Positions 7,348-10,819 of a stretch of DNA of 10,819 nt are shown one piece after another. Both the position numbers and the translations under genes were made by a program. Numbering within the stretch: the stretch's first letter is position 1; each line of letters begins with the position of its first letter. Below the pieces are notes generated by a model. That model did not search any database and was not told the origin of the DNA. It worked only from the letters and a program-made list of their open reading frames with translations. Source of the DNA: an uncultured Blautia sp. (lineage in GTDB: Bacteria; Bacillota; Clostridia; Lachnospirales; Lachnospiraceae); assembly GCA_934409175.1 (NCBI GenBank), contig CAKRVX010000070.1, positions 1 to 10,819 on the forward strand, read 5' to 3'.

Positions 7348-7838
7348 CTCTTCCCGCCTCCCAAGTAGTAATTTCTGATGATTTCTTTCGCCTTACCCAT
7401 TGCAGGGATACCAAGTGTCACCCTTCCTGCTGTTACTCCTGCTGCTTTTAAGATTTCCTTATCTACCGGAACTTGATTTTTGAAAGACCATTTAAGTAAT
7501 GCAGCTATGCAGCCTTTTAAACTCTTATCTTTTTTTCTCACTTGGTGGGCAAGTAAATCATTGTCCGAGATCTGGACACGAAGATATTCCACCCAGTCTT
7601 CCATAATTCCTTTTAGCTTCAGTTCCTTCACTTCGACATCGATCTTTCCGTATGCTGCCGTTTCGGCATCGCACAGCTCCATGATGTCACCCGACAGATA
7701 GAGTTCTACAAAATCTTCCGGGATTCCGTTTTCTTTTGCCATCTCTTTCAAGTTTTTAAGGTCTCCCTCGTTAAACAAATTTTCTGCAAGGGTGTTGATC
7801 TCTTTGTAGCTGCTCATTTCCCCAAATTTATCAAACAT
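7344..7838 (-). CDS. pcfK: PcfK-like protein
   Basis: 164 aa, ATG start with AAAGGA about ten bases upstream. The pattern KEMAKENGIPEDFVELYLSGDIMELCD ... DWVEYLRVQISDN ... KSLKGCIAALLKWSFKNQ ... KEILKAAG is that of PcfK-like proteins, which are found next to PcfJ in plasmids, integrative elements and phages of Firmicutes. All-helical, no catalytic motif visible. The stop overlaps the pcfJ start by four bases, so the pair is coupled. The leader before this gene holds the DnaA-box cluster. Function in the family is not established. Confidence 0.85.
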   Translation of the reverse strand: MFDKFGEMSSYKEINTLAENLFNEGDLKNLKEMAKENGIPEDFVELYLSGDIMELCDAETAAYGKIDVEVKELKLKGIMEDWVEYLRVQISDNDLLAHQVRKKDKSLKGCIAALLKWSFKNQVPVDKEILKAAGVTAGRVTLGIPAMGKAKEIIRNYYLGGGKR

Positions 7839-7860
7839 CTTTCTTCATCCTTTCTATCAG

Positions 7861-7891
7861 TTGTCCACATTATCCACAATGCTGTGGATAA
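7861..7891. promoter_or_regulatory. Cluster of three DnaA boxes, candidate origin element
   Basis: TTGTCCACA (7861-7869, one mismatch) is directly followed by a perfect DnaA box TTATCCACA (7870-7878). After a 4-base spacer comes the perfect box in the opposite orientation (TGTGGATAA, 7883-7891). The last two form a 9-bp perfect inverted repeat. The cluster sits in the 107-base non-coding gap between the RNase H-like gene and pcfK, in a replication module, so an origin or a DnaA-controlled site is the natural reading. An operator for another regulator is the alternative. Confidence 0.6.
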
Positions 7892-7912
7892 CTTCTTTCT
7901 TGCCATTTTTCA

Positions 7913-7955
7913 AAATCGCTCCCCTATTTGGGATTTATGCGGTTTTTAGCGATTT
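7913..7955. repeat. Long-range inverted repeat beside the DnaA boxes
   Basis: AAATCGCT (7913-7920) and AGCGATTT (7948-7955) are 8-bp inverted arms around 27 bases that include a small TCCC/GGGA pair (7920-7923 and 7930-7933). The right arm covers the last codons of the RNase H-like gene. No T tract fits a terminator. It may be a cruciform or secondary structure belonging to the origin region. Confidence 0.35.
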
Positions 7956-8374
7956 ATAGTTGCTCTTTTTAGCTGTTCTTGTATCCACATACTGTATTCG
8001 TGTTTTCCCGGTTCTGACAAAAGCAGATGCTCCCTGGCTTTTTCTTTCAGTTGTTTCCACAAGTCTCCATTTGCCACTGGTTCTCCTTTTGTGGTTACAT
8101 ATCCATTTTGTTCCCATCTGTCTAAATTTTCTTCTAGCATCGTGAGAACAAAGGCGTTTTCAGTATGGATATGTATCTCACTTGGTTTTACTACCCTGCC
8201 TACTGCTTCCGTTATAGCTTCCAGGGTGGCTCTGTTATATGTTCCTTTTGTTTCTCTGAACTCTTGCTTTGTTTCTAGTTTCCCTTTTAGGATGCAGGCA
8301 AGCACATATCCGTACTTTCTTGTACATGACTTTGGGGCTTTACTGTCCGTCCCTATGTAGATATGTACTTCCAT
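7946..8374 (-). CDS. RNase H-like protein, divergent active site
   Basis: 142 aa, close to the size of RNase HI. It starts with a beta strand ending IYIGTDS (Asp10), then TYNRATLEAI (Glu52), then IHIHTENAF (Glu72), and carries the RNase HI-like KGEPVANGDLWKQL block (96-109) and a C-terminal helix. Compared with RNase HI (Asp10, Glu48, Asp70, Asp134), the third acid is Glu and no NExAD-type final aspartate is visible; the segment reads HEYSMWIQEQLKR. I recall this T-E-N/S form from clostridial phage relatives, so it is probably a family trait. It could remove RNA primers, or bind hybrids without cutting. ATG with GAGGAGG seven bases upstream; the start is two bases from a TGA overlap with rep. 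Confidence 0.78.
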   Translation of the reverse strand: MEVHIYIGTDSKAPKSCTRKYGYVLACILKGKLETKQEFRETKGTYNRATLEAITEAVGRVVKPSEIHIHTENAFVLTMLEENLDRWEQNGYVTTKGEPVANGDLWKQLKEKAREHLLLSEPGKHEYSMWIQEQLKRATINR

Positions 8375-8375
8375 C

Positions 8376-9101
8376 TCATTCCCTCCTCTTTATTTTCAAT
8401 AGTGTGTATTCCCGGTATGGGTAACCGGTAACTGGGTTATTTCCTTCGTGGACAGAATCCTTATCAATGTAATATCCTTTTGGGATACGGATTTTGTTCC
8501 ATGTTCTCCATCTGACATATGTTTTTTTCTTTGCTTCTGGAAGAGGGAGATTACGGGATGTGGAATAGCTTGTCTCTCTTAGGCGTTTATCCGTTTCCGG
8601 AGTTTTAGTGATGTATGCGGCCAGGTCTTTAAACTCACCTTTTTCGTACATTAGTTGGCAAATTACTTTTCCTTTCTTCCAAGCTTTTCTGAGAATCAAG
8701 TCTGTATCTGGTATTCTGTTTATTACCAGATGGACATGCCATCCGTTCTTAGTTCCTACCTCAATGTTGCGGATCCATTTCACTTTATATCCTGCTTTCC
8801 CGTATTCTCTCCGAATCACCTTCATTGCATCCGAAAAATCTCTCTTTGCTTCTGCCATATCAGACGGACGTTTTTCTTTTTCGTATGTAAGACATACAAA
8901 ATAATCGTTCTCTTCAAAGTGTTTTCTCAGCTTTCTTCTACAGGTCTTCTCTTTGTTCTTCTGATTGACTGCTTTCATCTGAGCAGGAGTGAGTTTCTTT
9001 TTCTTCTCCCTTTTCATTCCTGGAGAACGGTATCTGTAAGTGTGTCTTTCCTCAACCTCTATTGCATTATTAAATTCATATATATTTTTCGTATAACTCA
9101 T
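8376..9101 (-). CDS. rep: HUH-type replication initiator (Rep)
   Basis: 241 aa from ATG 9101, which has AGGA nine bases upstream; a TTG at 9134 has no ribosome binding site. The three HUH motifs are present in order: motif I FVCLTY (68-73), motif II WHVHLVIN with the metal-binding HVH (122-124), and motif III AAYITK with the nucleophile Tyr163 and Lys166 (YxxK). The N-terminus (EVEERHTYRYRSPGMKREKKKK) and basic region match rep genes of Lachnospiraceae mobile elements. HUH Reps nick one strand at the origin, stay bound to the 5' end and start rolling-circle replication. A single catalytic Tyr fits the plasmid/small-phage class. No helicase domain is fused. It heads the replication operon, preceded by a structured leader. 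Confidence 0.88.
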   Translation of the reverse strand: MSYTKNIYEFNNAIEVEERHTYRYRSPGMKREKKKKLTPAQMKAVNQKNKEKTCRRKLRKHFEENDYFVCLTYEKEKRPSDMAEAKRDFSDAMKVIRREYGKAGYKVKWIRNIEVGTKNGWHVHLVINRIPDTDLILRKAWKKGKVICQLMYEKGEFKDLAAYITKTPETDKRLRETSYSTSRNLPLPEAKKKTYVRWRTWNKIRIPKGYYIDKDSVHEGNNPVTGYPYREYTLLKIKRRE

Positions 9102-9137
9102 ATCTTCTGGTCCTATCTTTAATACGTTTATCAAGGT

Positions 9138-9161
9138 TAATACGGGACTTTCACCCGATTA
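9138..9161 (-). repeat. Bulged stem-loop upstream of rep
   Basis: On the minus strand TAATCGGG (9161-9154) pairs with CCCG + ATTA (9146-9143, 9141-9138), leaving one bulged T and a 7-base loop TGAAAGT. It lies 36 bases before the rep ATG. Position and shape would fit either a Rep nick site (double-strand origin) or a translational control hairpin; nothing in the sequence decides between them. Confidence 0.4.
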
Positions 9162-9166
9162 TCTTC

Positions 9167-9195
9167 TTGACATTTCAGATTACAGATAGTACACT
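9167..9195 (+). promoter_or_regulatory. Plus-strand promoter for the rep-leader antisense RNA
   Basis: TTGACA (9167-9172, perfect -35), 17 bases, then TACACT (9190-9195, 4 of 6 to TATAAT). The start would be near 9202. It points away from rep, on the strand opposite to all neighbouring genes. The -10 overlaps one arm of a GTACAC/GTGTAC inverted repeat (9189-9194, 9215-9220), which could be an operator. Confidence 0.6.
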
Positions 9196-9201
9196 TTAGA
9201 T

Positions 9202-9273
9202 ATCGTTATTTAGCGTGTACCATCTTTGGTATTTGCTACTAAGAGGAGTCAAATGTTTGACTCCTCTTTTTTT
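9202..9273 (+). ncRNA. Candidate antisense (countertranscript) RNA to the rep leader
   Basis: Bounded by the promoter at 9167-9195 and the intrinsic terminator at 9241-9273, giving a transcript of about 72 nt with no ORF of note. It would fold into a short hairpin TACCA-TCTT-TGGTA (9218-9231) and the terminator stem. Every base is complementary to the untranslated region upstream of rep if the minus-strand operon reads through from the small genes, for which no minus-strand terminator is visible. Plasmids of the pT181 and pIP501 type control rep by such RNAs; the same role here is inference. Confidence 0.5.
9241..9273 (+). terminator. Strong plus-strand intrinsic terminator
   Basis: A perfect 13-bp inverted repeat (AAGAGGAGTCAAA at 9241-9253, TTTGACTCCTCTT at 9256-9268) with TG between the arms, so the working loop is about four bases. 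The plus strand continues with a T run to 9273. On the minus strand the stem is followed by AGTAGC, so it is a poor terminator in that direction. Confidence 0.85.
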
Positions 9274-9425
9274 CATACAATCACATAATTCTGTTTAATC
9301 ACTTTACTTCTTTGCTCTGCATAACTTTCTGCTTCTGCCATCGTTCCACAGAAACACTCTAGTTGTCCGTTCTGCCAGCGAATTATTTTCGCCGGATTTT
9401 CTTTATTTTTCTTGGAATACTCCAT
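9273..9425 (-). CDS. Small hypothetical protein (50 aa)
   Basis: A 50-codon frame from ATG 9425 to TGA 9273: MEYSKKNKENPAKIIRWQNG, then LECFCGTMAEAESYAEQRS and KVIKQNYVIV. A basic N-terminus is followed by a beta-like IIRWQNGQLECFCGTMAEAESYAE pattern that I have seen in small phage proteins (strand, Cys-x-Cys, then an A/E-rich helix). Its start overlaps the end of the previous small gene by 23 bases; the upstream GAAGA is a weak ribosome binding site. It ends exactly at the T run of the plus-strand terminator. No function can be assigned. Confidence 0.55.
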   Translation of the reverse strand: MEYSKKNKENPAKIIRWQNGQLECFCGTMAEAESYAEQRSKVIKQNYVIV

Positions 9426-9555
9426 TTTTCTTCATATCCATTGCTATCCACTCTTCCAATGCAGCTTTCCGCTCTAAGAGACGCGATGATGCAGGTTGCA
9501 ATTCAAGAGCAGCTTTTGTCTGGCGATACTTATACATTACAAAATTAATTACCAT
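9403..9555 (-). CDS. Small hypothetical protein (50 aa)
   Basis: A 50-codon frame from ATG 9555 to TAA 9403, with GAGGGG seven bases before the ATG, a good ribosome binding site. The product starts MVINFVMYKYRQTKAALELQ and continues with SSRLLERKAALEEWIAMDMKKNGVFQEK, a single amphipathic helix region rich in Ala, Leu and Glu. It overlaps both neighbouring small genes. No family recognised. Confidence 0.55.
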   Translation of the reverse strand: MVINFVMYKYRQTKAALELQPASSRLLERKAALEEWIAMDMKKNGVFQEK

Positions 9556-9640
9556 CTTTTATCCCCTCATCTATTAATTCTTCAAGGTATTCAATGCAGC
9601 TTTCATATACCTCACGTTCCCCTTTCTCACCTGCATACAT
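9545..9640 (-). CDS. Very small hypothetical protein (31 aa), start uncertain
   Basis: From ATG 9640 to TAA 9545: MYAGEKGEREVYESCIEYLE followed by ELIDEGIKDGN, acidic and helical. The frame looks coding for at least 13 codons further upstream (EKRKEKLCR before the Met), yet has no start codon there. The only nearby ATG (9672) is one frame off, next to a run of five A (9666-9662). A single-base length change in that run would join them into a 42-aa protein. AAGGA lies 13 bases from ATG 9640, rather far. Either a short gene or a frameshifted remnant. Confidence 0.4.
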   Translation of the reverse strand: MYAGEKGEREVYESCIEYLEELIDEGIKDGN

Positions 9641-9684
9641 GCGGCATAATTTTTCCTTTCGTTTTTCTCCATTTTGGAGTATAC

Positions 9685-9690
9685 TATAAT
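9685..9690 (+). promoter_or_regulatory. Consensus plus-strand -10 box
   Basis: TATAAT at 9685-9690. The -35 region 16 to 18 bases upstream is only T-rich and poor. It lies just before a plus-strand hairpin and T run, so a short transcript starting near 9697 is possible. Because the region is AT-rich, a chance match cannot be excluded. Confidence 0.35.
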
Positions 9691-9696
9691 TGGTTT

Positions 9697-9750
9697 TATT
9701 GCTATGTGCCCATCGGGAGTTGCCGCTCCCCTAAGGGCACGTTTTTATTT
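9697..9750 (+). ncRNA. Candidate short structured plus-strand RNA ending in a terminator-like hairpin
   Basis: A two-part hairpin: outer stem GTGCCC/GGGCAC (9706-9711, 9735-9740), extended by A-T and a wobble pair; an internal loop ATC/CTAA; inner stem GGGAG/CTCCC (9715-9719, 9726-9730); loop TTGCCG. The plus strand then runs into GTTTTTATTT. The minus strand has no T tract after the stem. With the TATAAT box at 9685 this makes a roughly 50-nt RNA opposite the small-gene operon. It could be only a terminator for transcripts coming from the left on the plus strand. Confidence 0.4.
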
Positions 9751-9927
9751 GTTCTCATTTTTCCGTCTTTCTTCCGCTTCTAAATTGCGCGTCATTTTAA
9801 GTTTGCACTCAAATTGGTCTTCTAGTAATGCGTGCAGCAGATTATAAACTCTATCTGTAAATTCTTCTGGATTGGAGTCTCCCCAATCCATCCATGTTGT
9901 ACCGTCCGGATTTGTATGTAACTCCAC
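9745..9927 (-). CDS. Small acidic hypothetical protein (60 aa)
   Basis: From GTG 9927, which lies eight bases after AGGGGG; the in-frame GTG at 9936 falls inside that ribosome binding site. The product reads MELHTNPDGTTWMDWGDSNP, then EEFTDRVYNLLHALLEDQFE and a charged tail CKLKMTRNLEAEERRKNENK. The first half is Trp/Asp-rich, the second half a helix. No family recognised. The stop lies at the foot of the plus-strand hairpin at 9706-9740. Confidence 0.6.
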   Translation of the reverse strand: MELHTNPDGTTWMDWGDSNPEEFTDRVYNLLHALLEDQFECKLKMTRNLEAEERRKNENK

Positions 9928-10003
9928 TATAACCACCCCCTTCTTTACAATATGCAGTTAAATTTCTTATTGCTCCCTTCACCTCTATTATTACTTCATA
10001 CAT
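9851..10003 (-). CDS. Possible small protein (50 aa) overlapping its neighbour
   Basis: ATG 10003 overlaps the TAA of the membrane peptide gene (TAATG), a typical coupling signal. The product begins MYEVIIEVKGAIRNLTAYCK and ends in a Gly/Arg-rich stretch (YSGVTYKSGRYNMDGLGRLQ). It overlaps the 60-aa gene by 77 bases in another frame, and has no clear ribosome binding site of its own. The N-terminal half looks more protein-like than the C-terminal half. One of the two overlapping frames may be spurious; the 60-aa gene has the better start. Confidence 0.3.
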   Translation of the reverse strand: MYEVIIEVKGAIRNLTAYCKEGGGYSGVTYKSGRYNMDGLGRLQSRRIYR

Positions 10004-10161
10004 TACTTCAAGCATAACATTGCAATTAACATTAAAATAATTAACATCTGTACATAAATAATTCTTCGATACATCTGTCGTCTGCGGTATATCACTTTGA
10101 AAAATTCTTCTTCCTCTGGTGATATACCGTGAAGTTCAAAGAATCCATCTCTTTCTTCCAT
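10003..10161 (-). CDS. Small single-pass membrane protein (52 aa)
   Basis: ATG 10161 follows GGAGGGAAAG, a strong ribosome binding site with good spacing. The N-terminal part is polar and acidic (MEERDGFFELHGISPEEEEF), followed by a basic juxtamembrane stretch (YRRRQMYRR) and a C-terminal hydrophobic helix IIYVQMLIILMLIAMLCLK that reaches the end of the protein. Positive-inside logic puts the N-terminus in the cytoplasm, a tail-anchored layout. Small early phage membrane proteins often target host functions or exclude other phages, but no such role can be read from the sequence. Confidence 0.7.
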   Translation of the reverse strand: MEERDGFFELHGISPEEEEFFKVIYRRRQMYRRIIYVQMLIILMLIAMLCLK

Positions 10162-10162
10162 C

Positions 10163-10185
10163 TTTCCCTCCTATCCTGCTTTCTC
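10163..10185 (-). repeat. 23-base direct repeat, copy 1 (gene end plus ribosome binding site)
   Basis: Identical over 23 bases to 10644-10666. On the minus strand it covers codons for EKAG, a TAG stop and AGGAGGGAAA. Here it ends an 8-aa micro-ORF (MGRSEKAG, ATG 10197 to TAG 10171) and serves the membrane peptide gene. Confidence 0.85.
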
Positions 10186-10233
10186 GGACCTTCCCATATA
10201 GGCTAATTCCTCATCTTTTCACCTAAATATTTA

Positions 10234-10262
10234 TTGACATTTTTTTACATTTCCTCTATTAT
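10234..10262 (+). promoter_or_regulatory. Near-consensus promoter of the lone plus-strand gene
   Basis: TTGACA (10234-10239), exactly 17 bases, TATTAT (10257-10262, 5 of 6). Start near 10269, leader about 45 bases, then AAAGGAG eight bases before the ATG at 10314. It is the best sigma-A-type promoter in the window and needs no activator by its sequence. A TATAAT on the minus strand (10263-10258) overlaps its -10 but has no -35. Confidence 0.8.
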
Positions 10263-10313
10263 ATTATCACGGGATACTTACATACCCGAATACATAAGAA
10301 AGGAGATGCAACT

Positions 10314-10526
10314 ATGAAATCATTTGAGGAATTTTGGACTTCTCTTACCGAAGAGGATTTTGCTAATTTTGCTGACATTGCTAATGAAAGAGCTAATTCC
10401 GTTGAAACTGAGAATATGATTCCTAATACCATTCTCGGAACTAAAATCAGTATCCAAAACACCATGATGACAATGCAGATTCTTAAGCGTTATCATGAAT
10501 GGATTTCTGAACAGCTTGATAAATAG
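10314..10526 (+). CDS. Small helical hypothetical protein on the plus strand (70 aa)
   Basis: The only convincing plus-strand gene here. ATG 10314 with AAAGGAG eight bases upstream. The product (MKSFEEFWTSLTEEDFANFA, then DIANERANSVETEN, IQNTMMTMQILKRYHEWISEQ) is acidic at the N-terminus and helical throughout. I recall similar small proteins (F-E-E-F ... T-x-E-D-F-A ... LLxxYHxWL) from Lachnospiraceae phages without known function. It has its own strong promoter and an intrinsic terminator, so it is a separate unit, likely expressed in the lysogen or very early. A role like a repressor is not supported, since no helix-turn-helix is visible. Its 3' end overlaps the opposing gene by 44 bases. 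Confidence 0.8.
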   Translation: MKSFEEFWTSLTEEDFANFADIANERANSVETENMIPNTILGTKISIQNTMMTMQILKRYHEWISEQLDK

Positions 10527-10641
10527 CTTTCCCATCAATTTTAGAATCTGGCTTCAAATTATCTTCGATGATTTGAAGCTTTTCTCTTATCTCCTTAAGT
10601 TCCTCATGTATACCAATAAGTTGTGATAATATCTTTCCCAA
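10483..10641 (-). CDS. Small coiled-coil hypothetical protein (52 aa)
   Basis: From TTG 10641, six bases after AGGAGG. The start is supported by the duplicated 23-base block, which in its other copy is followed by an ATG at almost the same distance. An ATG at 10695 or 10668 is in frame but lies inside the preceding gene. The product reads MGKILSQLIGIHEELKEIRE, then KLQIIEDNLKPDSKIDGKAI and YQAVQKSIHDNA, with heptad-like Leu/Ile spacing in the first 30 residues. The last codons are antisense to the end of the plus-strand gene, and its coiled-coil codons form the plus-strand terminator. Confidence 0.6.
   Translation of the reverse strand: MGKILSQLIGIHEELKEIREKLQIIEDNLKPDSKIDGKAIYQAVQKSIHDNA
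10551..10588 (+). terminator. Intrinsic terminator of the plus-strand gene
   Basis: GCTTCAAAT (10551-10559) pairs with ATTTGAAGC (10571-10579). Inside, T-ATC pairs with GAT-G through one wobble, leaving a TTC loop, so about 13 pairs in all. TTTTCTCTT follows. It lies 25 bases past the plus-strand stop, inside the opposing coiled-coil gene. Confidence 0.8.
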
Positions 10642-10643
10642 GT

Positions 10644-10666
10644 TTTCCCTCCTATCCTGCTTTCTC
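10644..10666 (-). repeat. 23-base direct repeat, copy 2 (gene end plus ribosome binding site)
   Basis: Identical to 10163-10185. Here it carries the last codons and stop of the 50-aa gene at 10652-10804 and the AGGAGG used by the coiled-coil gene at its TTG start. Confidence 0.85.
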
Positions 10667-10804
10667 ATCTCTACATAACATCCCAACCGTATCAATTACG
10701 CCAAGAATATAGATTTTTTGTTCATTAGGGACATACTGGATGTAATCTGTTACCTTTTTAATTATTTCTTTTTCTTTGTCAGTTAACTTAGTTTTCTTCG
10801 ACAT
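10652..10804 (-). CDS. Small hypothetical protein (50 aa)
   Basis: ATG 10804 follows AAAGGAGG at good spacing, right at the window edge. The product reads MSKKTKLTDKEKEIIKKVTD, then YIQYVPNEQKIYILGVIDTV and GMLCRDEKAG. A lysine-rich helical N-terminus leads to a hydrophobic strand or helix. The shape (K/E-rich helix, YIQYVPNEQKIYILGVI) resembles small early proteins of clostridial phages without assigned role. Its last codons lie in the duplicated 23-base block. Confidence 0.65.
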   Translation of the reverse strand: MSKKTKLTDKEKEIIKKVTDYIQYVPNEQKIYILGVIDTVGMLCRDEKAG

Positions 10805-10819
10805 TTGTATTCCTCCTTT

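Noticed and set aside
9241..9273. The 13-bp hairpin as a minus-strand terminator for the small genes
   Set aside because: On the minus strand the stem is preceded by A and followed by AGTAGC, with no T tract; the plus strand has a clear T run and an upstream promoter.
9457..9604. 13-base direct repeat CAATGCAGCTTTC at 9457-9469 and 9592-9604
   Set aside because: Only 13 bases, in different reading frames of two small genes; no supporting structure, so chance is likely.
10271..10289. CGGG...CCCG near-palindrome in the leader of the plus-strand gene
   Set aside because: Only four base pairs match, the inner bases do not pair; not a convincing operator or hairpin.
1..10819. tRNA/rRNA genes, CRISPR arrays, insertion sequences, integrase and attachment sites
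   Set aside because: Looked for on both strands; no cloverleaf, repeat-spacer pattern, transposase or integrase motifs were seen.

Overview
The window is a stretch of a temperate phage or phage-plasmid genome from a low-GC Gram-positive host, most likely a gut clostridium of the Lachnospiraceae type. The reasons are AT-rich DNA, AGGAGG-type ribosome binding sites, frequent TTG/GTG starts, and homology recognised by eye to clostridial phage families (HUH Rep, RNase H-like protein, PcfK/PcfJ, sigma-like late regulator, PBSX-type terminase). Almost everything is coded on the minus strand, so the window reads biologically from right to left.

Layout in transcription order. (1) 10804 to 9273 is an early region of very small genes (31 to 60 codons), several of them too short to stand out by length alone. 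One plus-strand gene (10314-10526) with its own near-consensus promoter and terminator sits among them, in antisense to a neighbour. (2) 9240 to 9102 is the rep leader, carrying a probable plus-strand antisense RNA and a bulged stem-loop. (3) 9101 to 2378 is the replication/middle operon: HUH-type Rep, RNase H-like protein, a DnaA-box cluster, PcfK, PcfJ, a 389-aa protein with a helical N-terminal region and an acidic disordered middle, then five small proteins (two Cys-rich), and last a sigma-70-region-4-like protein that I take to be the late-gene activator. (4) 2377 to 2197 is a control region: three tandem 9-bp repeats, a possible activator-dependent -10, an intrinsic terminator, and a promoter whose -35 lies inside that terminator. 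(5) 2187 to 1 is the start of the packaging/late operon: terminase small subunit, terminase large subunit, and the first 24 codons of the next gene (probably portal).

How the genes may work together (inference). Rep nicks and initiates replication, with DnaA boxes offering a host-dependent element. PcfK/PcfJ and the RNase H-like protein travel with the replication module. The sigma-like protein at the end of the operon then turns on the terminase operon through the repeat-bearing region just downstream. The two short plus-strand RNAs and the rep leader structures suggest antisense copy-number control like that of plasmids, which would be unusual in a phage and is the most interesting lead here. 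No integrase, attachment site, tRNA, CRISPR array or insertion sequence was seen.
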